Shown here one piece after another: positions 53,301-64,000 of a stretch of 64,000 nt of DNA. The translations under genes were made by a program, and so were the position numbers. This DNA comes from Pseudokordiimonas caeni (GTDB lineage: Bacteria > Pseudomonadota > Alphaproteobacteria > Sphingomonadales > Kordiimonadaceae). The stretch's first letter is position 1. Each line of letters begins with the position of its first letter. The stretch covers positions 1 to 64,000 of the forward strand of contig NZ_JAPPRR010000004.1 in NCBI RefSeq assembly GCF_026719705.1, in the 5' to 3' direction. The notes under the pieces were generated by a model, which was not told the DNA's origin, did no database searches, and saw nothing but the letters and a program-made list of their open reading frames with translations.

Positions 53301-53791
53301 TCGCGCAGCGCAAGCTTGCCGATGGAAAGCGGTGATGCTTCGCCCTCCGCAGTCGGCTCGGTGGCCTCCGCAGATGCCGGCCAGCCTTTCAATCCCCATG
53401 CGCCGTCCTCACCTTGCGCGAGCGTCACGGCAACACCCTCGAGATCAAGCCGTCCGACTTCAAGCGTACCGGTGAGAAGCGGCACGAGGCTGGCGTTTGC
53501 GGCGATCCGGTCGGCCACGGCAACGAGCCGCTTGGAATCGCCGCTCGCCCCCATGCCCTTGGGCCAGACCTCGACCCCTTCCACTGAAACAGCAGGGCGT
53601 GGCAGCAGGGACACCGCCACCCGGCCATTGAGGACAACATCCATATCAAGCGCATCGCTCGCCAGCCCCGCAATGCGGCCGCGATACTGGTTCCAGTCCA
53701 TGAAACTGAGGACGACCGAAGCAATGACGACGAGCCCCACAAGGCCGCCTGCCACCCACATGCTTGTCTTCGCCAGTCTGCCCTGTTTCAC
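50342..53791 (-). CDS. Very large AsmA-family envelope protein
   Basis: A product of about 1149 residues with one membrane helix near its N-terminus (about 9-31) and a long repetitive beta-rich body, the AsmA-like architecture; these proteins span the periplasm and are thought to help move phospholipids to the outer membrane. AsmA-type text includes NGRVAVSLLPRPAVSVEGVEVWP and the C-terminal SGALKFMAINGLIQDI / GQANLVDQLLDLKGEL region. I chose GTG at 53791 because GAGGG lies about 8 bases upstream; an ATG at 53893 is in frame. A charged Lys/Glu tail ends the protein. Confidence 0.85.
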   Translation of the reverse strand: MKQGRLAKTSMWVAGGLVGLVVIASVVLSFMDWNQYRGRIAGLASDALDMDVVLNGRVAVSLLPRPAVSVEGVEVWPKGMGASGDSKRLVAVADRIAANASLVPLLTGTLEVGRLDLEGVAVTLAQGEDGAWGLKGWPASAEATEPTAEGEASPLSIGKLALRDGRVTLEPKGATPTVINDIDLDLEGTLPDGPLDFGGSLKVADRPIDLEGRLRPGKTTGDRAGRLKVSLKGGSATLSGQIETTGAITGRVEAGGDDLFAFVNDLMLAAGQGEAVQGPAKPWTLDMQINGNDKLMKLTGRDLQAGSTRGRFDLTLVPGETQRLGGSFGLGIIDMADWADVTPVASDAPASSEWPLRGAVEFSVEGIKSGEALAQRVEGQVDFVADGVSLPKVQALLPGATTLVVSRGQYRLADGSLAANLKAETGSLPTLLKSAGIVLENVPAGRLATASVDGRLGYGASGWRVDDLAGKLDTTSFTGSAAGRADGSLTRLNLSLDTLNLDAYLPAVPAAEGEAEPLAKTLADALGPLGDAGSDINVAVGSMIWQGQAVKDMRLAAKAARGRIDGLNARFTSGSGSLALAGSLRGDEKNWTADLKASPVNFPVSVFTAFAPDSAPLMDALKLNTLTGDVTLSGPLDKMRMSASLAGAPGTKVEASGALALNAAGDGLSRIDIQGNAEHPDLAPAVALYGWDGARKLPAKLTYAVSQEGATEPYKLRVGGSVAGGKIVASGSAAADGSGTYDLSFEHAKAIEALRAFGLDVALPAPNQPLSAKATLGMTADGGMEMRDMDLKNGPSTLGGSIRIDGQERISGALKAANWSLDGLIPEDDGSAKTAAPEATEPASPYSGNISLALTDITYKGQSLTAPNARVVFTDKGSRLNFGDKALLNAKPLAGQFVLGNGRKPRMVVKLDADLVDIAGALVSSGLSSVIDGSAKVSLDLTARGNDMKSILKTLKGTGSIDASSGALKFMAINGLIQDIRNAKSGQSFLGLIGQRLRTGTTDYSGLKASFSVDGGVALIENFEASGGWGKLHLDGQANLVDQLLDLKGELAMSEPKDATPMPVSYKGPMNAPVSSFSSRSLEKLVLSDIERRFRSGVFKELEATDKQDASDKAPGAAVLGTAFDLLSKLKKKQEAEKKEEAEEADPPK

Positions 53792-54043
53792 GTCTGAACC
53801 CTCGTCACTATTGCCTGAAACTGCCGTGCCTGCGCCCTGCCTTCGGGCCAGCACATCCACCTGATTGGAGTAACAATCGAATTTGGCAAGCATATGGCGG
53901 AAAAAGCTGGCCTGTCCATGTTGACGGCGGTCACTTAACTGTTAGGATCGCCGTAACAATCCTGACCTTCCCCAAGATGAGTTCCGCCGCCCGCCCGCGG
54001 TACGCTATCCCGTCTTGATCCCCGACCGCAGATCGGAAATTTT

Positions 54044-55369
54044 ATGAAGTCTCACACCCTGCACCAGCTGACCGACCACCGGGGTCGCAAGATCCTGATG
54101 ACTCGCTGGACCCGGCGCATTCTCTTCGTGCTTGGCGGGATCGCTGTTGGTGCCACTGCCGTAGCCATGGCGGTGATCGCGGACGAGGCCTATGCGGTGT
54201 TTGACGGCATCCACAAATCGTGGCCTTTCATCGCCTACCTTCTGCCTCCCATTGGCTTCGGTTCCATCACCTTCGTCACCATCCGCTTTTTCCCGCTTGC
54301 CAAGGGCAGCGGTATCCCGCAGGTGATCGCGGCGCGGCGGTTGAAAGACCCGGAACTTCGCAAACGGTTCGTTTCGTTGCCGGCGGCCTTCGGCAAGATC
54401 GTTCTTCTGGGGATCGGGCTTCTCTGTGGCGCCTCCATCGGCCGCGAGGGACCGACCATCCAGGTCGGCGCCGCCATCATGCTCGCCTTCGGGCGTTTCA
54501 GCCCACGCCGCCAGCCGGGGCTCTTGCTCGCCGGCTCCGCTGCCGGGGTCGCCGCCGCCTTCAACGCGCCGCTTGCCGGGATCGTGTTCGGGATTGAGGA
54601 GATGAGTCGCTCCTTCGAGGTCCGCACCTCGGGCCTCATACTCGGCACCGTGATCGCAGCCGGCCTCACCTCGCTCGCCATCGTCGGGCATTATGCCTAT
54701 TTCGGCCATTCAAGTGCCATCCTGCCCATCGGCCCGTCGTGGATCGCGGTGGGTGTCGCGGGTGTTGTCTGCGGGCTCGCCGGCGGGCTGTTCAGCCGTA
54801 TCCTCGCCCTGTTCGCACGCGGCGTGCCCGGCGTTTTCGGCGGCTGGATCAAGGCGCATCCGGTGATGTTCGCTGTGCTCTGTGGCGGCGGCGTCAGCCT
54901 GTGCGGGCTCGCCAGCGGCGGCAGCATCTTCGGCACGGGGTACGAGGAAGCCCGCTCGATCATCGACGGCGAGGCGCACCTGTCGCCGCTCTTTGGCCCT
55001 GCCAAGCTGGCGGCCACCGCGCTTTCCTCGATCAGCGGCATTCCGGGTGGCCTCTTCTCGCCCTCACTGGCGGTTGGCGCCGGGATTGGGGCGGACCTTC
55101 ACTGGTTGATGCCCGATGTGCCGATCAGCACGCTCGCCATCCTTTGCATGGCGGCTTACCTTTCCGGCGTCGTGCAGGCGCCCATCACCTCGTTTGTGAT
55201 CGTGTCGGAGATGACCGACAACCACGCGCTCGTATTGCCGATCATGCTGTGCTGCCTGATCGCCACGGGGGCATCGAAGCTGATCGTGAAAGAGGGCATC
55301 TACCAGATTCTGGCCGAACTTTTCCTCGCGAGAATCCAGAGCCCGGAGGAGCCCGCGAAAAGCGGCTGA
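54044..55369 (+). CDS. ClC-family chloride channel or transporter
   Basis: A 441-residue integral membrane protein with the anion-binding signatures GSGIP (88-92), GREGP (133-137) and GGLFSPS (about 330). Glu135 in GREGP is the gating glutamate, and its presence favours an H+/Cl- antiporter. No CBS domain follows. The physiological role is often acid resistance, but this is not shown here. It starts 252 bp after the divergent AsmA-like gene and lies 43 bp before the helicase gene on the same strand. Confidence 0.92.
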   Translation: MKSHTLHQLTDHRGRKILMTRWTRRILFVLGGIAVGATAVAMAVIADEAYAVFDGIHKSWPFIAYLLPPIGFGSITFVTIRFFPLAKGSGIPQVIAARRLKDPELRKRFVSLPAAFGKIVLLGIGLLCGASIGREGPTIQVGAAIMLAFGRFSPRRQPGLLLAGSAAGVAAAFNAPLAGIVFGIEEMSRSFEVRTSGLILGTVIAAGLTSLAIVGHYAYFGHSSAILPIGPSWIAVGVAGVVCGLAGGLFSRILALFARGVPGVFGGWIKAHPVMFAVLCGGGVSLCGLASGGSIFGTGYEEARSIIDGEAHLSPLFGPAKLAATALSSISGIPGGLFSPSLAVGAGIGADLHWLMPDVPISTLAILCMAAYLSGVVQAPITSFVIVSEMTDNHALVLPIMLCCLIATGASKLIVKEGIYQILAELFLARIQSPEEPAKSG

Positions 55370-55412
55370 ATGGCGCTTGGCCTGATACCGCAGCGGGTGC
55401 TATAGACCGGCC

Positions 55413-57794
55413 ATGACCAATGATCCCTTCGACCTCAGCGACTGGGCGAGCGATGCGCCGCCGCCCACCCCCGCGCCCCTGAATGTCCCACAGGCAGGGA
55501 GTGAGCCCGCTTACCTGAAGGGTCTCAACCCGCCGCAGCGCGAAGCCGTGCTGGCAACCGAAGGCCCGCTCCTGGTGCTCGCGGGCGCCGGCACCGGCAA
55601 GACCCGCGTGCTGACCACACGCCTTGGCCACCTGATGGCGGACGGCCTCGCCGCGCCCTGGAACATTCTGGCGGTGACCTTCACCAACAAGGCCGCCCGT
55701 GAGATGCAGGACCGGGTCGCCCGCGTGATCGGCGCCCCGACCGAAGGCATGTGGATCGGCACCTTCCATTCGATCTGCGTGCGGATTCTCCGGCGCCATG
55801 CCGAACTTGTGGGCCTGCAGTCGAATTTCTCGATCCTCGATACCGATGACGAGATCCGCCTCCTGAAGCAGCTGATATCGGCCGAGAATATCGATGACAA
55901 GCGCTGGCCTGCCCGCCAGCTGGCCGCCCTCATCGACCGCTGGAAGAACAAGGCCCTGACGCCCGACCGCGTACCGAATGGCGAAGCGCAGGCCTTTGCG
56001 AACGGCCTTGGCGCCAAGCTTTACCGTGCCTATCAGGACCGCCTGAAAACGCTGAATGCCTGCGATTTCGGCGACCTGATGATGCATGTGATTTCGATTT
56101 TCCAGGCCTACCCGGATATCCTCAACCGCTATCACGCGCAGTTCCGCTACATCATGGTGGACGAGTATCAGGATACGAACGTCGCCCAATATCTGTGGCT
56201 GCGGCTTCTGGCGCGCGGGCACAACAATATCTGCTGCGTGGGCGATGACGACCAGTCGATCTATGGCTGGCGCGGCGCCGAGGTTGGCAACATCCTGCGC
56301 TTCTCCGAAGATTTCCCCGGCGCGAAGATCGTACGGCTGGAGCAGAATTACCGCTCCACCGGCCATATCCTCGCGGCCGCTTCGAGCCTCATTGCCTCGA
56401 ACGAGGGCCGGCTTGGAAAAACGCTCTGGACTGACGCCGGTGACGGCGATGCCGTGCGGGTACGCGGCGTTTGGGACGCGCCCGAAGAGGCCCGTTCCAT
56501 CGGCGACGAGATCGAAGCCCTGCAGGTGAAGGGGGAACCCCTGAAGGAAATCGCCGTGCTGGTGCGCGCCGGTTTCCAGACCCGCGAGTTCGAGGAACGC
56601 TTTATCACGCTCGGTCTGCCCTACCGCGTGATCGGCGGCCCGCGCTTCTATGAACGCGCCGAGATCCGCGATGCCATGGCCTATCTCCGCGTCATTGCGC
56701 AGGAAAGCGACGATCTGGCGTTCGAGCGAATCGTCAACCTGCCAAAACGCGGCCTTGGGGAAACGAGCCTGCAGAAAGTGCATGCACTAGCCCGCGAGCG
56801 GGGCATTCCCCTCACCCGTGCCGGGCGCCTGATATGCGGCATGCCGGATGGGCTTCGTGCTGCCGCCCGCACCTCGCTCGCCCGTCTTCTGGATGATTTC
56901 GACCGCTGGCGTGAGATGCTGGCGACCACGAGCCACACCGAGCTTGCCGAAATCGTGCTGGAAGAATCGGGCTATACCGAGATGTGGCAGAAGGACAAAT
57001 CACCCGAAGCGCCGGGCCGCCTTGAAAACCTCAAGGAGCTTGTCTCCGCGATGGGCGACTTCGAAAACCTTAGTGGTTTTCTTGAGCATATCTCGCTCGT
57101 GATGGAAAACAGCAACAACGACAGTACCGACAAGATCACGGTGATGACGCTGCATGCCGCCAAGGGGCTGGAGTTCGATAATGTGTTCCTGCCGGGCTGG
57201 GAGGAAGGCATTTTCCCGAGCCAACGCACGCTTGATGAAAGCGGTGTGAAGGGGCTGGAGGAAGAACGGCGGCTCGCCTATGTCGGCCTCACCCGCGCCC
57301 GGCAACGCGCCTGGGTCTATTATGCCGCTAACCGGCAGGTCTTCGGCCAGTGGCAGACAAGCCTGCCCAGCCGTTTTGTGGAAGAACTGCCCGAGCAGCA
57401 TACCGAGGTGGAAGCCGCACAGGGTTTGTACCGCTCCCGTTACGAACGCACTGGCGGCTGGAACAGCGACTGGACCTTCGCCGAGCAGCCCGAACAGAAA
57501 GGCACGGGTTACGGCCCCGGCTGGCAGCGCGCCCGCGAATGGCGACAATCGCAAACCGCAAGCGACAAACCCGTTGTGCGCAAGATTGCCGGTGCCCGCG
57601 CCGGTGGCGCCACCTTCAGCGCCCAGAAGAAGAGCGAGACCAAAACAGTCAGCGACTTTGCGGTGGGCGAGCGCGTCTTCCATGAGAAGTTCGGCTATGG
57701 CACGGTCGAGGACGTCGAGGGCAACAAGCTGCTTGTGGATTTCGAGAAAGCCGGCGCCAAGCGCGTAATGGACAATTTCATTAGTCGGGCCTGA
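55413..57794 (+). CDS. uvrD: UvrD/PcrA/Rep-type 3'-5' DNA helicase
   Basis: SF1A helicase for excision repair and removal of proteins or structures from DNA. A 793-residue protein with Walker A AGAGTGKTRVL (Lys63), Walker B VDEYQDTN, motif III VGDDDQSIYGWRGAEVGN, motif VI LAYVGLTRARQRAW and motif V TLHAAKGLEF. The C-terminal region (about 735-793) ends with the Tudor-like segment GERVFHEKFGYGTVEDVEGN typical of PcrA/UvrD. A Pro-rich N-terminal stretch of about 30 residues precedes the helicase. UvrD and PcrA cannot be separated by name here. Confidence 0.94.
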   Translation: MTNDPFDLSDWASDAPPPTPAPLNVPQAGSEPAYLKGLNPPQREAVLATEGPLLVLAGAGTGKTRVLTTRLGHLMADGLAAPWNILAVTFTNKAAREMQDRVARVIGAPTEGMWIGTFHSICVRILRRHAELVGLQSNFSILDTDDEIRLLKQLISAENIDDKRWPARQLAALIDRWKNKALTPDRVPNGEAQAFANGLGAKLYRAYQDRLKTLNACDFGDLMMHVISIFQAYPDILNRYHAQFRYIMVDEYQDTNVAQYLWLRLLARGHNNICCVGDDDQSIYGWRGAEVGNILRFSEDFPGAKIVRLEQNYRSTGHILAAASSLIASNEGRLGKTLWTDAGDGDAVRVRGVWDAPEEARSIGDEIEALQVKGEPLKEIAVLVRAGFQTREFEERFITLGLPYRVIGGPRFYERAEIRDAMAYLRVIAQESDDLAFERIVNLPKRGLGETSLQKVHALARERGIPLTRAGRLICGMPDGLRAAARTSLARLLDDFDRWREMLATTSHTELAEIVLEESGYTEMWQKDKSPEAPGRLENLKELVSAMGDFENLSGFLEHISLVMENSNNDSTDKITVMTLHAAKGLEFDNVFLPGWEEGIFPSQRTLDESGVKGLEEERRLAYVGLTRARQRAWVYYAANRQVFGQWQTSLPSRFVEELPEQHTEVEAAQGLYRSRYERTGGWNSDWTFAEQPEQKGTGYGPGWQRAREWRQSQTASDKPVVRKIAGARAGGATFSAQKKSETKTVSDFAVGERVFHEKFGYGTVEDVEGNKLLVDFEKAGAKRVMDNFISRA

Positions 57795-57838
57795 ACCCGA
57801 TATTACACCCTTCGAGACGCCCGAAAAGGACAAAGAAA

Positions 57839-58756
57839 ATGAGCGACGATACGGTCTGGTGCATTTCGGGCATTCTGCCGCGCGACAAGGCGGAAGCCCT
57901 TGAATATGTGGTGGAGATTGCAGCCGACACGGTCGAGATGATCCCGCCGACCGTTACTTCGTTCGAGGTGGAGGACGGCAAGGTCTGGATGACCCAGATG
58001 TTCTTCGTGGGCGAGCCCGAGCCCGATCTGGTCACTGCCGTCCTCGCCGAAGCCGGGCTTACCGACTGGGCTTACGATTGCGCCCCGGTAGAGGACCGCG
58101 ACTGGGTGAGTGAAAGCCAACGCCTGCTCGCCCCCGTCCGCGAAGGTCGCTTCTTTGTGTATGGCAGCCACGACGCCGACAAAGCACCGGATGATACCGT
58201 CAACCTGCTGATCGAGGCAGGCCAGGCGTTCGGTACCGGCCAGCACGAAACCACGTCCTGCTGCCTCGCCCTTATCGACGCGCTCGGCAACGAAGGCTAT
58301 GCACCGGCCACCATCCTCGATCTCGGCACCGGCTCGGGCGTCCTTGCCCTTGCCGCCCACCGTGTGTGGGCGGATGCCCGCGTGGTGGCGAGCGACATCG
58401 ACCCCATCGCGGTTGAAGTACTGGTTGAGAATCTCGCCGTGAATCGGGCGATTGAAAGGGGAATCGGTGAGGACCGGCCCGGCATTGCCCCGCTGGTGGC
58501 GGACGGGCTTGATGCCCCCGCCTTTGCCGAGGAAGGCCCGTTTGACCTTGTCACCGCCAACATCCTGGCGGCTCCCCTGATATTCCTGGCACCCGGTATC
58601 ACGGGTGTTACCGCCAAGGGTGGCAAGGTGATCTTGTCGGGTATCCTGCAAACGCAGGCGGATGAAGTGCTGGCGGCCTATGTGGCCGAAGGCCTTACCC
58701 TCGAGAAAAAACTGGAGCGCGGCGATTGGGCCGCGCTCCAGCTTGTTCGGAACTAG
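57839..58756 (+). CDS. prmA: Ribosomal protein L11 methyltransferase PrmA
   Basis: SAM-dependent enzyme that trimethylates L11. The 305-residue product has the recognition N-terminal domain and the class I methyltransferase motif ILDLGTGSGVLALAA, followed by VASDIDPIAVEV and the active-site region VTANILAAPLIFLAP, plus QAFGTGQHETTS, the typical PrmA loop. The start has no strong ribosome-binding site, but ATGAGCGACG follows AAGGACAAAGAAA. It lies 44 bp after the helicase gene. Confidence 0.95.
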   Translation: MSDDTVWCISGILPRDKAEALEYVVEIAADTVEMIPPTVTSFEVEDGKVWMTQMFFVGEPEPDLVTAVLAEAGLTDWAYDCAPVEDRDWVSESQRLLAPVREGRFFVYGSHDADKAPDDTVNLLIEAGQAFGTGQHETTSCCLALIDALGNEGYAPATILDLGTGSGVLALAAHRVWADARVVASDIDPIAVEVLVENLAVNRAIERGIGEDRPGIAPLVADGLDAPAFAEEGPFDLVTANILAAPLIFLAPGITGVTAKGGKVILSGILQTQADEVLAAYVAEGLTLEKKLERGDWAALQLVRN

Positions 58757-58851
58757 AATTCAGTCGGACGGGCGAGACAGAACCCCTTGGGAAGGGGGGG
58801 AGGGGGAGGGTTGGAGCCCTGTCCCGCGCCGTCCGTTGGGCAGAAACCTGC

Positions 58852-59199
58852 TCAGTGCGCGTAGGCACCGCCGCCAAGCGACGCCGGGCGGGTGATCCGC
58901 ACCATGCGTGCCGTCTTGGCATAAACCGACTGGATGTCGTTCACGATTTCGCCAACCGTCGGGCGGCGCAGCGTGCGCATCTGGCCCTTCGAGACCATCA
59001 GCGCGAAGAAAGCGCCGTCGGTTTCGCCCGTGGGCTCCAGCGAGGCGAGTTGCGCCTTGATAGTGCCGACTGCTTCACGGACCATCTCGATGGCCGGCGC
59101 AAAGGTCGGGCGGTTAGCGGGTGCCATGCCCTTCAGGGCCAGCATGTCCATGAACGGGGTCTCATACGAGAGTTTTTCTTGTGCTGCCAACAGTGCCAT
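58852..59199 (-). CDS. Hypothetical protein, 115 aa
   Basis: I do not recognise a family. The 115-residue protein has no signal peptide or membrane helix. It starts MALLAAQEKLSYETPFMDM and ends in a Gly/Ala tail, and is mostly alpha-helical by composition. The ATG at 59199 has GGAG eight bases upstream, so it is probably translated; an in-frame ATG at 59229 is less likely. It converges with prmA across about 95 bp, which also hold a G-rich run at 58788-58810. The function is unknown. Confidence 0.6.
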   Translation of the reverse strand: MALLAAQEKLSYETPFMDMLALKGMAPANRPTFAPAIEMVREAVGTIKAQLASLEPTGETDGAFFALMVSKGQMRTLRRPTVGEIVNDIQSVYAKTARMVRITRPASLGGGAYAH

Positions 59200-59334
59200 T
59201 TTTCGTCTCCGTAACACTTTAACCGGCAACAGTGTCGCGCCCCTGTGGCGCCGATCGCTGTCATTCAGGTTGTTTGTGACGCTTATGTAACGCTGTTAAC
59301 CCTGCCGGAGTAGTGGGGCAAAAAGCAAACGAGC

Positions 59335-59351
59335 CATGCGTTAAACGCATG
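59335..59351. repeat. Palindrome CATGCGTT-A-AACGCATG
   Basis: Perfect 8-bp arms around one base, in the gap between the unknown 115-residue gene and the DUF389 gene. The loop is too short for a hairpin, so this is more likely a protein-binding site, but no regulator is apparent. It lies on the downstream side of both genes' starts: 59199 is the start of the unknown gene (minus strand), and the DUF389 gene ends at 59405. Confidence 0.4.
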
Positions 59352-59404
59352 ACTGTTGCGGTGCACACAATACAGAATATGGCAGCTTTGAGGCGGAAGC
59401 GGTG

Positions 59405-60361
59405 TCAGCGAACGGCAATGATGCCGAGAAGCGTGGCGAGTAGCAGCAGCCAGAACAGCATGCCGGTCAGCACATAGGGCTTGGCAAGCCGGCGTTCGAA
59501 CCATTCGCGCGGGCGCATACCGCGGGCGAGAAAGACCGCAAGGCCCGACAGATTGACACAGACGATATTGACGCCAAGGAGGAGCAGCGCACTCATGCCG
59601 AGCCGCATTTCCCCTGCCCCCCACAGGAAGCCAGCGGTCGCGGCGGGCGGCAACAGGGCAACAGCGACCATGACGCCCACAAGGTTGGTCGACAGGCCCG
59701 AAGTCAGCGACAGCACGCCCGCGATGCCGGAAGCGGCCGCCAGCACAACGGCGGCGATACCCACCTCGGTGCGCGCCAGCAGCTCGTGCGACTGGGGCAC
59801 CCCGCCCCACGCCCAGCCGGTGAAGGCGGCGATGGCCAGCGCCACGGCCATGCCGACAAAAGCGGTATAGGCTGCTTGCTTCATCAAGGCCTTGTCGCCG
59901 AGCGACGTGCCGAAGGCAAAAGCGAGGTTCGGCCCGAGGAGCGGTGCGATCACCATGGCGCCGATCACTACAGCCACATTGTCCTGGATAAGGCCGATGA
60001 GCGCCACGAGCGTGGAGAGAACGGTGAGGATCAGGTAATTCTGGTTGATGGACGCACCGGCATTGAGCTTCTGGTACAGCTCTTCCCGCGTGTCCACCGC
60101 CCCTTCCGTTTCAATGGCCGGGATGGTGGCATCCACAGGCGTGATGACGATGCGGGCATAATCGGACATCTCGAGGATGCCATATAGCTTGTCGATCAGA
60201 CTTTGCCGCCCTTCGCCCGGTGCCAGCATGGAATAGAGCGCCAGGCCGTCCTCAAAGGTTTCTTCCCGGCGGAAGGAGACAGCGCCGAATTCGCGGGAAA
60301 GCTTCCGAAGGCTTTCTTCAGTTGCCACCGGTGCCGTGATTTCAAGCTTCTTGATCGACAT
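59405..60361 (-). CDS. DUF389 membrane protein (TIGR00341-type)
   Basis: A 318-residue protein of the DUF389 family. The N-terminal cytosolic part (about 1-105) begins MSIKKLEITAP and resembles a regulatory ferredoxin-like domain. About six membrane helices follow, with the family core LIGLIQDNVAVVIGAMVIAPLLGP and LLPPAATAGFLWGAGE. Function is unknown; a transporter-like role is suspected. The end of the gene lies 120 bp after the unknown ORF's promoter region. It is 52 bp from ligA on the same strand. Confidence 0.88.
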   Translation of the reverse strand: MSIKKLEITAPVATEESLRKLSREFGAVSFRREETFEDGLALYSMLAPGEGRQSLIDKLYGILEMSDYARIVITPVDATIPAIETEGAVDTREELYQKLNAGASINQNYLILTVLSTLVALIGLIQDNVAVVIGAMVIAPLLGPNLAFAFGTSLGDKALMKQAAYTAFVGMAVALAIAAFTGWAWGGVPQSHELLARTEVGIAAVVLAAASGIAGVLSLTSGLSTNLVGVMVAVALLPPAATAGFLWGAGEMRLGMSALLLLGVNIVCVNLSGLAVFLARGMRPREWFERRLAKPYVLTGMLFWLLLLATLLGIIAVR

Positions 60362-60413
60362 GCCCGCCCCCTATGCTTGTGCCCCATGACCCTCAAGGAT
60401 CGGGGCCGTCAGG

Positions 60414-64000
<3,587 letters not shown>

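Noticed and set aside
55242-56783. 513-codon minus-strand frame opposite uvrD
   Set aside because: The helicase motifs are complete on the plus strand; the minus frame is a shadow.
58788-58810. G-rich run after prmA considered as a G-quadruplex or terminator
   Set aside because: The G runs are uneven with too little symmetric spacing to claim a quadruplex, and no hairpin with a T run is present.

Overview
The window looks like chromosome from a free-living, GC-rich Gram-negative alphaproteobacterium. The best evidence is a circularly permuted two-piece tmRNA gene (about 45386-45710) next to an alpha-type sspB. Supporting signs are the order folA / hflK-hflC-DUF2065-degP / serB / miaA / ilvI-ilvH-ilvC, the mreB-mreC-mreD-mrdA-rodA cluster, and three proteins of the small alphaproteobacterial PAS family (Pfam PAS_5-like). 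Rhodospirillales or Kordiimonadales would fit, but the window alone does not settle the order. Coding is dense on both strands, with many 1-4 bp stop/start overlaps. I see no insertion sequence, integrase, phage gene, CRISPR array or tRNA gene.

Layout. 1-330: promoter and boxA leader of an rRNA operon that runs off the left edge on the minus strand. 331-6490: small envelope and stress genes (DUF2975 protein with its HTH partner, patatin-like hydrolase, CBS-pair protein, MscS channel, hotdog thioesterase, msrA). 6505-14740 (minus): the rod-shape operon mreB-mreC-mreD-mrdA-rodA, then a Zur/Fur-type regulator and a large TPR protein. 14996-16534: two tandem paralogous outer-membrane barrels. 16754-25054: branched-chain amino acid genes (leuA with a possible leucine attenuator; ilvI-ilvH-ilvC), miaA and serB. 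25059-31758: a PAS pair, degP, DUF2065, hflC, hflK, then mrp and folA.

31789-40912 lies between folA and thyA, genes that are often adjacent. It holds a CHASE-type sensor kinase and a hydroxyproline-utilisation module: a GntR regulator, 4-hydroxyproline epimerase, a DapA-family deaminase, an FAD amino-acid oxidase, an M24 peptidase and a secreted DUF885 peptidase. A perfect 16-bp palindrome sits in the divergent promoter. Together the genes could take hydroxyproline-containing peptides to free trans-4-hydroxyproline and on towards 2-oxoglutarate semialdehyde; the final dehydrogenase is not present here.

40913-50236: thyA, an MHYT-GGDEF-EAL protein, ssrA with sspB (tag and tag adaptor side by side), class I fumarase, a third PAS_5-like protein, a ribbon-helix-helix regulator and a CNT nucleoside transporter. 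50342-64000: a large AsmA-like protein, a ClC transporter, a UvrD/PcrA helicase, prmA, an unknown 115-residue protein, a DUF389 protein, ligA and a recN cut by the right edge.

Most genes are ordinary core genes. The most notable items are the CTG start of mreC, the leucine-rich leader in front of leuA, the hydroxyproline module with its palindrome, the ssrA-sspB pair and several unexplained palindromes in promoter regions.
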